Source: Larus michahellis (Eukaryota; Chordata; Aves; Charadriiformes; Laridae). From it: 64,000 bases of DNA. The stretch lies in contig NC_133906.1 in assembly GCF_964199755.1 (NCBI RefSeq), forward strand, positions 16,775,378 through 16,839,377. The letters run 5' to 3'. Shown in pieces: positions 10,901 to 23,800 of the stretch. The notes below the pieces were generated by a model. That model ran no database searches and was not told the DNA's origin. It was given only the letters and a program-made list of their open reading frames with translations. Every line of letters starts with the position of its first letter. The first letter of the stretch is position 1. Position numbers and translations under genes: made by a program.

Positions 10901-13900
10901 ATATTCTGATCGCATCTTTCTCAATTACCCCCCGTTACTACAAACATTTACAAAGATCCCCTAAGCTACAACAATGTTCTACAAAACTACAGAAAACTAA
11001 AAATACACCTTATCGTGACCACATATTATAGCACAACTTCACAAGAGGCTGAAAAAACCATACTATGTCCTATGCAAAATCTTGAGCCCAAGTATCTTAA
11101 ATGAGGGTAAAGCACGAAGTTTCATTCTGTATCGTGTATTTCAGTGCCCTCATCTGTTATTTAAGAAAAAAAAAATTGGTTTCTGGGGGTTTTGTTTTTA
11201 AATAAGGCAAGTACTTCATACAGTCTGCTGGGAAAACAGCACCACAAGTTTCATTTTGCCATCATAATAGCATTCACTTATCTTGGCAACTAAAAAAGTA
11301 TTCACACCCACATATGAAATGCCACTAAAGAAAACACAGAATACATGGCTAGCTGTTAATATTTGAGGAATACATATAAAAGTTGAGACTTAAATTTAGC
11401 TCAGCTTTTACATTACTGGCTGGACTACAAATATATGTGTGTCATTTTAAATTAAAAGTCCTCAGGGCTCCACCACCTTTCCTTAAAACAAAGGAATGAA
11501 ACAACAAGAAGTAAAAATAAAATAAACAAAAAAGGCTACAAACTGAAACTATGCCATAGGAACGAAAACATTAATTCTGCATGTAGAATTTCTGCCACAA
11601 GTCTCGACTATTTAAGCAATTCTTTTATTTGCTTGTTTTATCTCACAAGAAATTCATATCATCTGTGAAGCCAAAAACAAAGCCAAAGGTGACTGCCATT
11701 CTGCTCCATTTTTAATATATTATTTTGTGGGATTAGCAGACATCATCAGTGATTTTTTTGTAACATATGAAAAGTAAAAACTGAATGTAAGATTTTTAGA
11801 TAGGAAAAAAGAAATGTTATAGGGCAACAAAATCACTTGTCCCTACTTCTCAGGAGATACATCTCAAGTTTAGACTTTGGCTTTTTCAGTCCACGGTGCT
11901 GTAAACCTGTGGAGCCACCCACGTGCCTGCGCACAGGGTCCTCGCACAACATCTACACGTCCCCCAGTATAAAGAGGATCAGTGCTCATTTTCTGCAATA
12001 CAAAGAGGTTTATTTAAAAATAAAATTCCACAAAAACATTACTGTGTCTCAAAGTTTTTAACTTCTTACTCTATATTTGATAAATAAAAAGAACGTATTA
12101 TGTACTTATATGACTGACTTATAAGTAGACAAAAATCTGTGATTTTCCTCTGGATGCATACAGTAAACATACTTTTAAATCCAAATAAAAAATTAATTTT
12201 TTTAGCTAGGCTTGAAACGTTCAAAAGTTATAACAGATCTTAAGACTTTCAAAATGATGGCTTAAACTTATGTCACAGATTCCAACTTGGAATCACAGAA
12301 ACTTTCCTTGAGTGATGATATCACCCAGAGGCGGCTGCCAGGTGGGAGCAGGAGCAGGAAGGTTTGCCTGGGAAACTTCTGTGTACCAGCTCGCTGGAGA
12401 GCACATAGCCCCATTTGGCAGCTGCTGTACTACACACTATTTAATGTATGTTTTTAAAAATTGCAACCAGCACTCTGCTCTTTTCTGTAAAGTTTTATTG
12501 AGGTAAGAGGAAATGGATTTTTTAATTTTTTTAATGTAATGTCATGATCATAACAAATGACACTAACTGATGATTTTTATGTCATTTGTATATTCAAATT
12601 ACTGTTAGCATTCCCAACTGATAAAATGTTTTGGGGCAGAAGAGCCTTTGCTCATCTAATTTTCAGCTTTTGTTCAGGTAACAAGTAAAAATAAAGTATT
12701 TTGCTCATTTGAATTAATCCAATCAAAACTGAAAAGATGGCCAGGTCGGGGCAGGGGACATACCTTGGAGGAAAATTAAAAAAAAAGAAAAACTGAAAAA
12801 ATCCACAGCCCAAGCTTCAAGCAAACAAACAGAACGCTACCACAAACTCAGGACACAGAAAAGGACAAACGATTCTTGTCTCAAGAGCATAGTTAAAAGC
12901 CTGCAGAACTCTGCAAGTGCTTGAATATGAAGAGACACAGAATATCCTCCATGTAAAAAGAATAATCAAGTTTAAAGCTACATTTAAGTACTCGTTACTA
13001 TATCTGAGCAGTCAAAACAAAAATTATTTAAAGAAAGAAGTTTAAAAACCAGTAGGATTAGCTTAAAATGGATTCTTAATGCAAGATTTCCTCTTTTTGA
13101 TTGTCAGTAAAATCAGCTATTGAAAGGCATTTTAGTCAAAAGCCTGGACTGGCAAATCAGACAATTGGGCTCAGTTATAATTTTAAATTTAACAAGTTGG
13201 TCTTCTTAAGAATACATTCCCCTTCCCCATAAGGTCATAATATTTTAAAATAAGTATACCTTCAGAATTTAACTTGCAGCGTTGAAGGAAACCATGTTAG
13301 AATATATTGTCTTTTCAAGCCAAGGCAACTTTCCTGCTCCCGTCCTTTTTCAGTACAGTTCTTAACTCTTCACTGACACGTTTGCTTTCTGGTTAAATAG
13401 GAATCAAAAGCAAACAAGCCTGTTGCAGTTTTGCACACAATCGCAAAAGGTGTCACAAGAAGATGCAACATCATCTCTTTAATTAATAAGCTCCCTACTT
13501 GCATATATGTGCCTTCGCATGTGTACTCTCACACACACTACCTTAACTAAACTAGCTGAAAATTCTCCATCATCTGCCACTAGCACTTCTGATCGCCTCA
13601 GAAAATACCCAACTGACAAAATACTGGTTATACTGACAAAGCAAATAAAAGCACAAAAAAAATACAACATCAGATTTAACAGAATGCAATTGTAATGCAA
13701 TTTTTGTTTCCTGGAAAAGCAGTAGCAAGCCTTCTAATTTAGAAATTAGAACAATTCAAATTAAGCCTTTATGTCCTTACCGTGGAAGAAAACAACAAAA
13801 CAACTCATGAAAGCTCCTTTGAAAAGGATATTACTAAAATTGATAGAATTTTCGATTTTATTTTTAAAATCTACAAGCCAAGAAACCACAGTATTGATTA

Positions 13901-16900
13901 GTATTAATTTTCCAGTTATTAAAGTTCAATCTACAGTTTCAGCTGATAGAACCTGATCCACTTTCTCTGAAAAAGCCTATAATTAAATACAGATCTTCAT
14001 GGGAGGCATATCCTATCTACCTCTGCATGAGAGGCTTCAGTTATACTAAATGCAAAATTTAGGAAAAAAAAAAATCCTACAAAAGTTGAAATTTTAACGA
14101 GCAAATTAAGCTTTTAGCAACCGTATTGCAATAACATTACTAAAGCCTCAAGTACAGTGACTGATTTAAGCCACATTCCTAAAAATGTTACATTTTAAAA
14201 GAGCACGCTCAGACATCACCAAAATGTTAGCTGATTTTCAACCGTTTTGATAGGCAAAGATAGTGTTTTATATTCACTTACTAGATAAAATCCAAAGGCT
14301 TTTTAACAGCATTACAGCAACTCATAATCCTTCTACAACTATATCGTAGCAAGAGGAATTAAATAAAACCTCAGCGATACCAGAAAAAAGTCGATGTTTG
14401 CTCGCTGCTTCACACCCACCACTGAACGCTGCCAGATTTGCTCTCAGCTGCTGCTGCCAATGCACATGTGCAGAATTATAAAGAAACTTCCTGCTCGCAC
14501 AGATCCCATCACATTCTTAACAACAGTAGTTAATAAATAAAAAGGCTTTTGTATCTTGTGTAACGGCTAATTATATTCATCCTACTTGCCTCCCCCCAAA
14601 GTAAAGCTGTACTCCACCAACCACACACGTATAATTGCCACTATATCAGATAATACATAACTTAAGTGCAGTGGCATTATAAAAGTACAGTAAGGGAACA
14701 GACGGGAAGAAATTATCAGTAAAACTATGCAACTTGAGAGGTTCATGTTATAAAACCAAAGCAGTTAAACAATTGTCACTGCTGTTGAGAGAGACTTTGG
14801 AACAGAAGTCAAGCTACCTTAGAGACACCAAAAAAAGCAAACTATAAATATATAATGCACTTAATTTATTATACATAAGTTATCCTATTACATACATTTA
14901 TCATCAGCTTGTTTCTCCCCCTCCCAAACAGGTAAGCAGAAATACACACTGGAACTCAACACATTACAAAATATAACACAGAACCCATTTGCTACGGAAA
15001 CACTGCCTCTGTCATAACGATGACCACGTCCCACCAAAATAAAGGACAGTCTTAGCATCCTCACTGAAGGAGTAAAACATTTCAATGAAGAGTTCAATTC
15101 TGTAGCAATGACTCTTTGAATTACAGGGGAAGGGGAGGGGTGGAAAAAAAATAGAAAGAAGAGATGCTAATGAGGTCTCCTCCACAACCAATTTTTGTTG
15201 CAACTTGATCATGACCAAATTTGAAGATACCACCAGAAATCACAAGGTTAGAGATTGCATTGCAGACTCAAATTGAGTAACCCGATTACATTAAAAGAGT
15301 GACAAGACAACAAAAGATTTAATGAAATGTGAAGTTCAGCAAAAAGGAGGAAAAACCTTTCAAATATACACACACAAAAAAAAAAGAGTATAAAGGAAGA
15401 ATGAACCACATTCATAAGATTCCAGCTCTCATCTTTTCAATTTTGTCCAAGGATTGTTATCCTACACAGCTGAGCACAATTTTTAATCCTGAACACACCG
15501 CAGGGAACACCGAAGAGAAGAGATGTATAAAGAGAGCAGCGAGCAAGGCTGGAACCTGGACAATCAATTCCGGGTTCCCACCACAGACTCTGTTCTGATC
15601 GAGTACCTGCCCCACCCAAACTTCCTTACAAATGAGCAGATAGTGAAGAAAATAAACCATTTAAACCCCTCTATATAAAAAAGCTTCTACACCCATGGTC
15701 TTTGTTACAAGCTGTTCAAACACAAACATAATGCAGTATCTTTAAGCTCAAGTTTGTCATATTTTTCTTCTTTCTAGTCAAATACACAGGATAAAATTTC
15801 ACATGCTTACAGGTGAGAGACCACAAGAGCAGAACTGTTTGTTACTACCACAACAGAACTATTCATTTCACTATAATCAGAATATGGTCCTAGATCCATC
15901 TGCAAAATATCACCCATTTCTTGTACTGAATGACTCCACCCATACTTTGCAAACATAACAGGTTTTCAGCACCGTAGTCACCTTCTAAACTATGTTTTTT
16001 AAGACTTTAAAACAAATCAGCTCTACACACACACACACACAAAAGGGCGCCTGGTAGAACACACAGTAACAAATACATTATTTTTTAGGCTGTAAGAATA
16101 CAGAGAATTCATCTGAATTGACTGAACTTTCACAAATCCCAACAGCTGGCTACGAAGCCAGTAAAAAACCACAAAGCCAAATGTGAATTTACTAAAGCCT
16201 TGAGACAGCTTGTCATTATTCTCAAACAAAGTTTTTGCAGGTAAAATTTATAACTTCCAGAAAATAATACAATCAGCACGAAACTCAAAAATGAACCGCA
16301 CAATTTTACTAATTTTCCAGGATGCCATGCAAAATTTTTGTATTCTCTGCCTGAATACAATTTTGACATGAGACATACAGCATCTCTGCTGAGTAACTGA
16401 TATATCTGTCACTTTAAAAACTGCATGACAAGTTTCAGAGCCCTTCATAGAGTAATATTCCTTCAATTCTGTATCTCCTCCTCAGATGTTTTGGATAAAG
16501 TGTTATTTTTTTGGTTCCTAAGTAACAGTCCTCACGTCTGAAATGATTAATAAATATATAACTGAGCCTGCAATACAAGAAAAAAAGTTAAAAGGTTTAC
16601 CATCTTTCATCCTCACAGATCCAAATACTGATTTGCCCTGCAAGGTGTCAATTCACACCCATACCAACGGCTACTAGATTTTTGTTTTGTGTGCTAACAG
16701 GACAGCAAAAAATAATGTGGTTTACGCACAGAATTTAAGGACAACTTGAAGGCATTCTCTTACCGACATCACTTCCTCTTCCTTAGAGCTGCAGCTTCTT
16801 GGGAGGGGGGAAGGGAGGGAGGAGAGGGGGAACTAAAATACCAACCCGAAAAAAAAAAAGAATCCAAACTAAAAAAATCACCTCAAACTTGGCAGGATTT

Positions 16901-18806
16901 TCTCACTTTCTAATGAGCCCTAGAAAAGGGCATCACTGCTGAGCTATAAACATTTGAGCAGAGATCAAAAGATTGACTGAATATTTGAAAAGGGAAAAAC
17001 CACCACAAAAATTCTTCACACACAGAAAGCAGGGGGTTCACAAAACTTACTGTCTGTTCTAAATGCATGGAATATTTCCTCAGCCTCACCTGCTTTTGCA
17101 AACACGCTGTTATGTACATTAGAAAGAAAAGCTTCGCTGCTTGCACAGGTCTCATATTATGAGCCACACATGACAAATGTTAAATTAAGTCTTTTAATGA
17201 GCTGTTAGAAGGTCCTCCAATGTTACAAGCCGCGCATACAGCAAGAGCCCAAACTGACTGAGACTGAGCAGATAAAAACCATCACTTGCCAAACTCAGAT
17301 GTTTTGACATGTTGTGCATCTCAAAATTTGCAAGCATTAGAAATGATCGGGACTTCCTCCTAGTCAAATTCTTTCAATGTAACCATGAAACACCCTCCTT
17401 AATTGATTTTTCTAAAATAATACTGTCAATTTCCAGCTTGATGCTTTCAAAATATTGAGGTATTTGATTTGTTACTGTAATGTTGTCAAGACAAGCGAAG
17501 GATCCCTATGGTACTAGGCAATATACAAAATACAAACAAAGCAGATAAAAAAAAAGAGATTCTCAATACCTCCAAATTCATGCGAAGAACACATAAAGCA
17601 ACTTACTAGTAATAAGCAGTAAAAAGAAAAGATAGGAAAAAATGGGCTAACAAGACAACTGAATTTGTTATAATATAGGACAACAAACTAGCTTTTTCTT
17701 TTCTTTTTTTAATGCTGGCAGATTAAACTGCACAGAAGACAGGAAAACTTCGAACCTAAATGCTAATCCAGTTCAGCAATTTATTCCAAAGTCACATAGC
17801 AACTATTCCATCCCTGACAACACTCAGGAATATATGCCTGAAAAAAATAAACAACTGTGTAAGTTTTGATATATTGTTTCTTTTTTTTAAACAGGCAAGA
17901 ATGATTAGCTGGTATTTACTTTATTAATTCGTTACCTTTTTTCCCTGCCTTGAGATATCAGTAACAGATTTTGTAAAATTTTAAAAATGCAGCCAGACCA
18001 AGGAATCGGAGAGTAAGAGTTGTGTATTAAAAGTTCAAGTTGCAGTGTTTGATTACAGGAGTGGTTTTTTTGGTTTTTTGGGTGTTTTTTTTCCAAGCCT
18101 GGAAGAAGTACCCTAACGTTGGAGCATCTCACGTTAAAGCAAATTTTGGTAGCAAGAAGCATTTGCACTCGAATGTTTAAATCCCTAAGGAGCCTTCAAG
18201 AACAATGGAAAGCCACACTGACAGATTCTTCAGAAGATACATTCAGTCACAGGCTGAAGCATTAAGTCTGTAAACCGGCCGTTCTTAATGCTAGCGCTGC
18301 CTTCGTTCTCGCAGAAGGTTTAGCGACTACCCTTCTTTAACTTCTGGAACCAACTTTGCTGGCAGGGAGCTGCTCGGCTAACGCTGTCTGCCTGCCAAGC
18401 CCCATCGCAGGGGGGGATAAAGCCGATCCACCGTGGGAGGAGGGAACAGGCTCGGCGGAGCCAAGGAGCCCCTGCGGGCTGTCAGGGCTGCCGGGAAGGT
18501 CCCACCGACACAAGTGCAACCTGGGAAAGGAACGCGCCGCTTGACAGCTCCCTCCGGGAGGCTCTAGCAACTTCTGCACCGCGCCAGCCCCGCAACAAGC
18601 CCGGCTCTGCCGCCTCCCCCTGCCCAGACGAGGAAGTTCCCGCTCCCCTTATCAGCGCTGCTCCCAGAAGGTTCCTGAAGCCCGACCCGCCGCCCCACAA
18701 CCCGCTTCCGAAGAGGGGAAAGGCGCCCGGCCCGGGCCGCGGCCCGCCGCCCCCCCGGCTGAGGGGCGACCCCCGCACGCCGCGCATGCGCCCCGCAGCC
18801 CCTCAC
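7939..18806 (-). other. FAM13B: FAM13B first intron region (about 11 kb)
   Basis: Long AT-rich stretch between the leader exon and the CpG-island promoter. It contains an (AC)n run (16025-16040), a G-rich purine run (16799-16830) and a short GC-richer island (12300-12430). I see no convincing coding exon on either strand and no recognisable transposon or tRNA. Further alternative leader exons could hide here unseen. Confidence 0.55.
16025..16040. repeat. (AC)8 dinucleotide repeat
   Basis: A run of AC dinucleotides in the FAM13B first intron region; an ordinary microsatellite. Confidence 0.85.
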
Positions 18807-19380
18807 CGTTGCCGGGTGACTCGCCCTCCCCGCCGCCCTCAGCACCAGCAGCAGCAGGTTCCTCCGCCTCTTCCTACCCCGCGGGCCGAGCGCGGGCCTC
18901 TCCTCGCCACTCCGCTTCTCCTCGCCGGTCTCCTCCTCCTCCCTCGGCCGCCGCCGTCGCCGCCGCCGTCCGTGCCCGCAGCCGCTCCGTCGCCCCAGCA
19001 GCGCCTGGCCCAGCCGGTGCGGGGTGGGTGGGGGGGTGTCCCTCAACGGTAGCGGCGGCCACTGGCGGAAGTGACGCGCTGACTGACAGGTGCAGCGCGC
19101 GCGCCCCCCCCCCCCCAATCCGTCCTCCTCCCCTCCCCGGGGTCACGTGCTGCGGGGCGGGGCGGTGCCGAGGGGAGCCGGCGGCGCAGCCCTCAGGGCG
19201 GCTGGGTGGCGGCGGCTCCCTCAGGCCCCGGCGGGGAAAAGCCGCCCGAGGAAGGGGAGTTTGTCAGGCTGGCCAGGCCTCACCCCGGCCGGTGGGGCCG
19301 CCGTCCGTTATGGCCTCGGGCTGCCCGGTGCGCCTCAACCGCCGCCACACCGCGCCCAGGAACAAGGAGCGATGACCCAG
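18270..19380. promoter_or_regulatory. CpG-island promoter of FAM13B
   Basis: Base composition changes sharply from AT-rich to GC- and CpG-dense and returns to AT-rich at about 19,380. Visible motifs are an ETS-type site (GGCGGAAGTGAC, 19063-19074), an E-box CACGTG (19144-19149), adjacent GC boxes (about 19151-19165) and a G-run cluster (19021-19036). There is no TATA box near the likely start. This fits a broad housekeeping promoter driving FAM13B leftward. Such islands often fire in both directions, so a rightward transcript is possible. Long open frames inside it follow from GC richness. Confidence 0.85.
18807..19075 (-). other. FAM13B: Probable FAM13B first exon (5' end not fixed)
   Basis: On the minus strand a good donor (AACG followed by gtgagg) lies at 18806-18801 inside the CpG island, so the exon 3' end would be 18807. 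The 5' end cannot be read from sequence; I place it near the ETS motif at about 19,070 as a guess. The exon would be non-coding and spliced to a downstream leader exon such as 7938-7772. Confidence 0.45.
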
Positions 19381-20752
19381 GCGTTAATTATTTTCCCTCT
19401 TTTTCCTAACCTTACAGTGACTCAGCCATCAGCCTGCCTGGCCTGTGCGGGCTCAGGGGTGCCCAGAGCACGGCTACAGCCATTGGCCTCACCGTCCAGG
19501 CTCCAGCTCCGCCACAGCTTTGCATTTCTCGCAACCGCATTAAAATATTTCCTGCAAATTTCCTGGATTAAAACATGAACAGCCATCACCCCCAAACACT
19601 TCCCAAGTGCGAGCACGCCAGAAGTAGCGAAGTGCCCTTTGACAAAGAGCTAATGCGTTTCGATACACAAAATTTAGCACCCTGAAAGTAAGTTAGCATA
19701 AGTTGGTGAGGAGATGCGAGCTTACAGCAGAAGTGTTAAACGCCGTGCCTGACAGTCTGCAGTTCCCGCATGCCACGTTGAAACTACAACAGCTTTTTCT
19801 GTCATGCAGTGCCAGCAGCCATAGGTGGTGGGTTTAATAAAGCATTTAAGGAAATTTGGATTTAGTTAGTAAAAAATCCTCTCAGGAGAAGCTTTTCTCC
19901 CCATGAAAAACTGACAAAGAATATATGAAAGAGGAAAAAAAAAAAAAAAAGTAGGATGGGATTAATCGAAACTTGTATTGCCAATAGCTGGGAGGGTTTT
20001 GTTTCGGGTTTTCCAACACAGATTCTAAATTTAATCTAGAGATACATTTATGAGACTCATTAAAAGGTTTTACATTTAGAATCCGAAGAAGGAAGAGTCA
20101 CAATCCCACAGAAGATTAGCCTGGTTTTAATAAGATCTAAAACTGTATTTTCCCTGCTAGAAGATTTGGTATCTTTAGGAGGTGCCATACAAAAACAATA
20201 AAATGTGTAGGGTCAGGGGGAACAACTTCTCCAGAGGTCTGTATTTGCTGTTGATCTGCTTCTACAGTAGATTTCTCCACTTGAACAGCTAATAAAATTT
20301 CCTCACATCAGGATGAGGTTTCCAAATTTGTATTTTGTATACATAGCTGTGTTCTTTCTGATTCATTTAGCCTCATCAACAATAATAAAGATACTGAATC
20401 AGAACAAGCTGGCAATTTTGTTGATGAAACATGGGAGAGCGCGGACTCCAGCTGGCTCTTCAGCAGATACGTTGGCCAGTCGACAGGAATAAAACTGCGA
20501 GAAACCTGACACAGAAAACACACGCGGCGAGAGGAGACAGACAGCAGAGGCAGGCAGGTAGGCAGGCGCTGCACAGCACCTGTTCCATGGTTTGGAGTCC
20601 AAGACAGTGGCTTCCCTCCTCTGAACTGGCTCTGAGAGCGCCATTTCGTGCCAGCTTATCCTACCTCCTTTCAAACGCTTCCAGCGTTCCTTGCAGGGGG
20701 CAGACATATGCAATCCCAGGCTGCCATTTTAGTCGTTTCTGCTCACTTTGTG

Positions 20753-20878
20753 TTCTCGCTGCCTGCTTCTGAAAGGCTGAGGAGAACCTGGGAATCGTGC
20801 TGCTTTAGCCACTTTTTCTCGCTGCCTATTTCTGAAAGGTTCAGGAGAACCTGAGGCTCCTGGTGCTTTAGCCACTTT
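20753..20878. repeat. 63-bp tandem duplication (two copies)
   Basis: Copy 1 is 20753-20815 and copy 2 is 20816-20878. Both begin TTCTCGCTGCCT and end GCTTTAGCCACTTT. The interior differs at several positions, so the duplication is not very recent. Confidence 0.9.
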
Positions 20879-23800
20879 TTCCACAATAGTAAATATAGAG
20901 GGAAGCAACAACTTAATGAACGGCTGCGTGGTCACACCCCCAAAATACAGCTATTGAAGGTGTCTGCCTCTCGGATCACTGCTAAAAATTATGATGGAGC
21001 AACGTGGTAGCTGTCCCCATCCGTTTTCCACTATCTCAGGGCACAGCTCAAATTTTATGGTAGCATTTTCTAATTCTCCCGCTTACATGGCGGGCAGACT
21101 CCCGCGCAGCTCGGACACCCAGCCCGGTCTCAGCAGTCCAGACAAGACAGCGTGGAGCTCGCACAGGCTCATTTACCCCCTCCGCACCCGCAGGCACACG
21201 CAGAACAGCCCCAACATGAGCACGGCTGCAGTCCCACTGCCTGACATCGGACTGTCACCCACATGTCAGGATGTATGACAATGCACTGCCTTGCACAGTG
21301 ACAAGGCCGCAGTGTGGGGCTGCTCACGAGGAGGAGGATCCATTCCCCAGCTGCTGCACAGCTCCGGGAGCTTGGCAGATGCATCCGGTCAGCGTCTGGC
21401 TCCTAGGACCAAAGAGTGAAAGTATCACGGCATCCCTGTCTCACCAGTAAATCCATGTCCAGAGCCACACCACGAAGGGTGAGCCGTTTCTGTAGCTCAG
21501 TGTCTTACAAGTCCAGCTAAGTTGCTCATCCTGAAAGTTTTGCAGAAATTCTGCTGTTAGGTGCTCACAAAGTAACTCAGTAAATCTGAAATGATTACTA
21601 GCATAATTCCTGTTTTTTCAGGAAGAGCTAGTCACGAGCACAAGTCATTATTACTAGTATATGTCGCAGAAGAACTGGTGCCGTATTTCCTTCCTGGGTT
21701 CCTATGTCAGTCCTGACCTAGTATGACTTTGGAATAAATATTCTCTGAACAATTTAGTTTCCAATTACGTCTAGTTCCAGCAACAGCCCTGCATTACTCC
21801 TCATCAGAAATTAAAGAAAATGAAAGAAAAATAGCCCTTTCCCAACTGTGCTCACTGTTGTACAAGACTTAGTACAAACTGAGCTAGAATACTCCAGAAC
21901 TTGAATCAATTTTGCAATGCCATCCAATCCTTTGAAGGTTGGTAGCCTGCCATACAATTCCTTACCTTCATACCGCGTCATTATTTTACTAGAAGAAAAT
22001 GGAAATCTGATGCATAGCAAAGCAAGACCCTGTCTGCTGTAATATCTGTGTATTATACGCCAACAGTTTTGACTTGAGGGGGAGGACAAACTTTATATAC
22101 TCCCCTGGGCTTGGAAGTGCTCAATTTTTATCTTAAATGGATCCTATTGATACCTTGCAAAAATACTGACAAACATGAGTCCTTTCAACACGAAAGAAGA
22201 ATTAGCAAAGGCTAACACTTTCCAGCTGGTTGCTCTGCAAAGTGCTTTCCTTTCCTGCATATTTCTTCCAGAAACAGAGACATGTTCCCAGACTGAGTCT
22301 TTTCTTTGTTTGTCTTTTCCAGCATTGTAAAATGCCCAGCACAAGATACTTGGCCATGTTGGACACCAGTAATTCCCCATGGCAGTTCTCAAATCAGCAA
22401 GTATACAGTTCTTCTGACTCACGGCTTCACAACACTCAAGCAAACAGGTGAAAGAACCCGTTTTATGGAAACTGAAACTCCAGCACAGAGAAAACCATTC
22501 ATCTTTTCAAAGACTGTCTGCCATTACTAGACACATATGTAAGGATTTTTCTTAAACTGAATTCAATATCAAAGGCACATGTTCTACGTAAATGTCAGAC
22601 ATTTTTATTCATTTTTCTACCAGAGTTCTGTGATTAAAATAAACATTTACAGCACAAGATTTTTTTCCTTCCTTTGAATACTTTTTGGATCTGAATCTTG
22701 GGTTTGGAAGATCTGCCTTTACAGTAGAGATCTAGGAATATGGGGCGAATGTGGCTTTTAAGGCTTGTTCACATTTTAATTGCATGGTTGCAGACTTAAC
22801 AGGAGATAATTCTTCCCTTCTTGAAATTCAAGACATTGAAAGGTTAATTCAATCTTCTCAGTTCCATTTCCTTCCTTCTGTTCCTCTTCCCACACTCCCC
22901 CCCCCATCTGTAGACAGCTGAGTTATTTGAATTTTATGCAAGCTAGTATTCATCCAAAGGGAAAAAAATCATTCAATGTATGCACCAGACAAGCGAAAAT
23001 TACAATATTGCACACTTTCGTTTTTCACTTCCTATTTGGTTTTCTCTGCATTCACCAATTTGGGCTGCGGACAGACAATAAACTCATGCCCTAAAGCTGG
23101 TTTCCACTGAAAAGTTAACTTGGATTAAAGCCTGAATGTCCCCATGCCTTTTGAATTCCTGTTCTGTGCACTCACAAGGGTTTATACTTGTGCCATGGTG
23201 CTTTTTCCTTGAGCTGGGGAAAGACTACAGTTCCAGTTAGCACAATCTGTCTGCGGCCAACACAATCACTCTGTGCTGCTCCCATGTTATTTCATGGTGT
23301 GGTCACTCACACTCAAAGTATACCAGCTCCGGAGGAGTCACTTTGAGCGTACAGAGATCAAGTTAACCCTGTTATGAAGACATAGCCTTAAAAAGACTTC
23401 AGCTGATTTCTGCACTTTATATATAATTTACAAGAAGAAAAAGCCATAAAAGTAGTCATTGAAAACATTCTAGTTCAGTCAGGTTCTGAAGAGATAGCTC
23501 TTCACTTCAGATACTGTGAGAGGAAAATAGTTCTCTCTCTTTTTTCTTTTTTTTTTTTCTTTTTACATGTCAGAGAATAAACAGCATTTCACATAACATA
23601 CTTGCAGCTTTCATTTGAACAGGCAGAAGTCAACAGATGTGGATCTTGCTGATTACCCCTTTCTTACATACTAGTTGACCTTGTACACAGTATGTAATGC
23701 CTATGTGTTTCATTTACTCTGCATAACAATCTTATAAAATTGGAAAAGGATTTTTGGAAAAGATGGTGTATGAATCCCTTCAAGTAGAAATACAAGTTTT

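Noticed and set aside
12312-12318. GTGATGA resembling a snoRNA C box
   Set aside because: No D box (CTGA) at suitable distance and no terminal stem.
18564-19118. 184-codon minus-strand open frame in the CpG island
   Set aside because: Arg/Gly/Pro-rich product of CpG composition, with overlapping open frames on both strands and no family similarity. The real leader donor at 18806 lies inside it.
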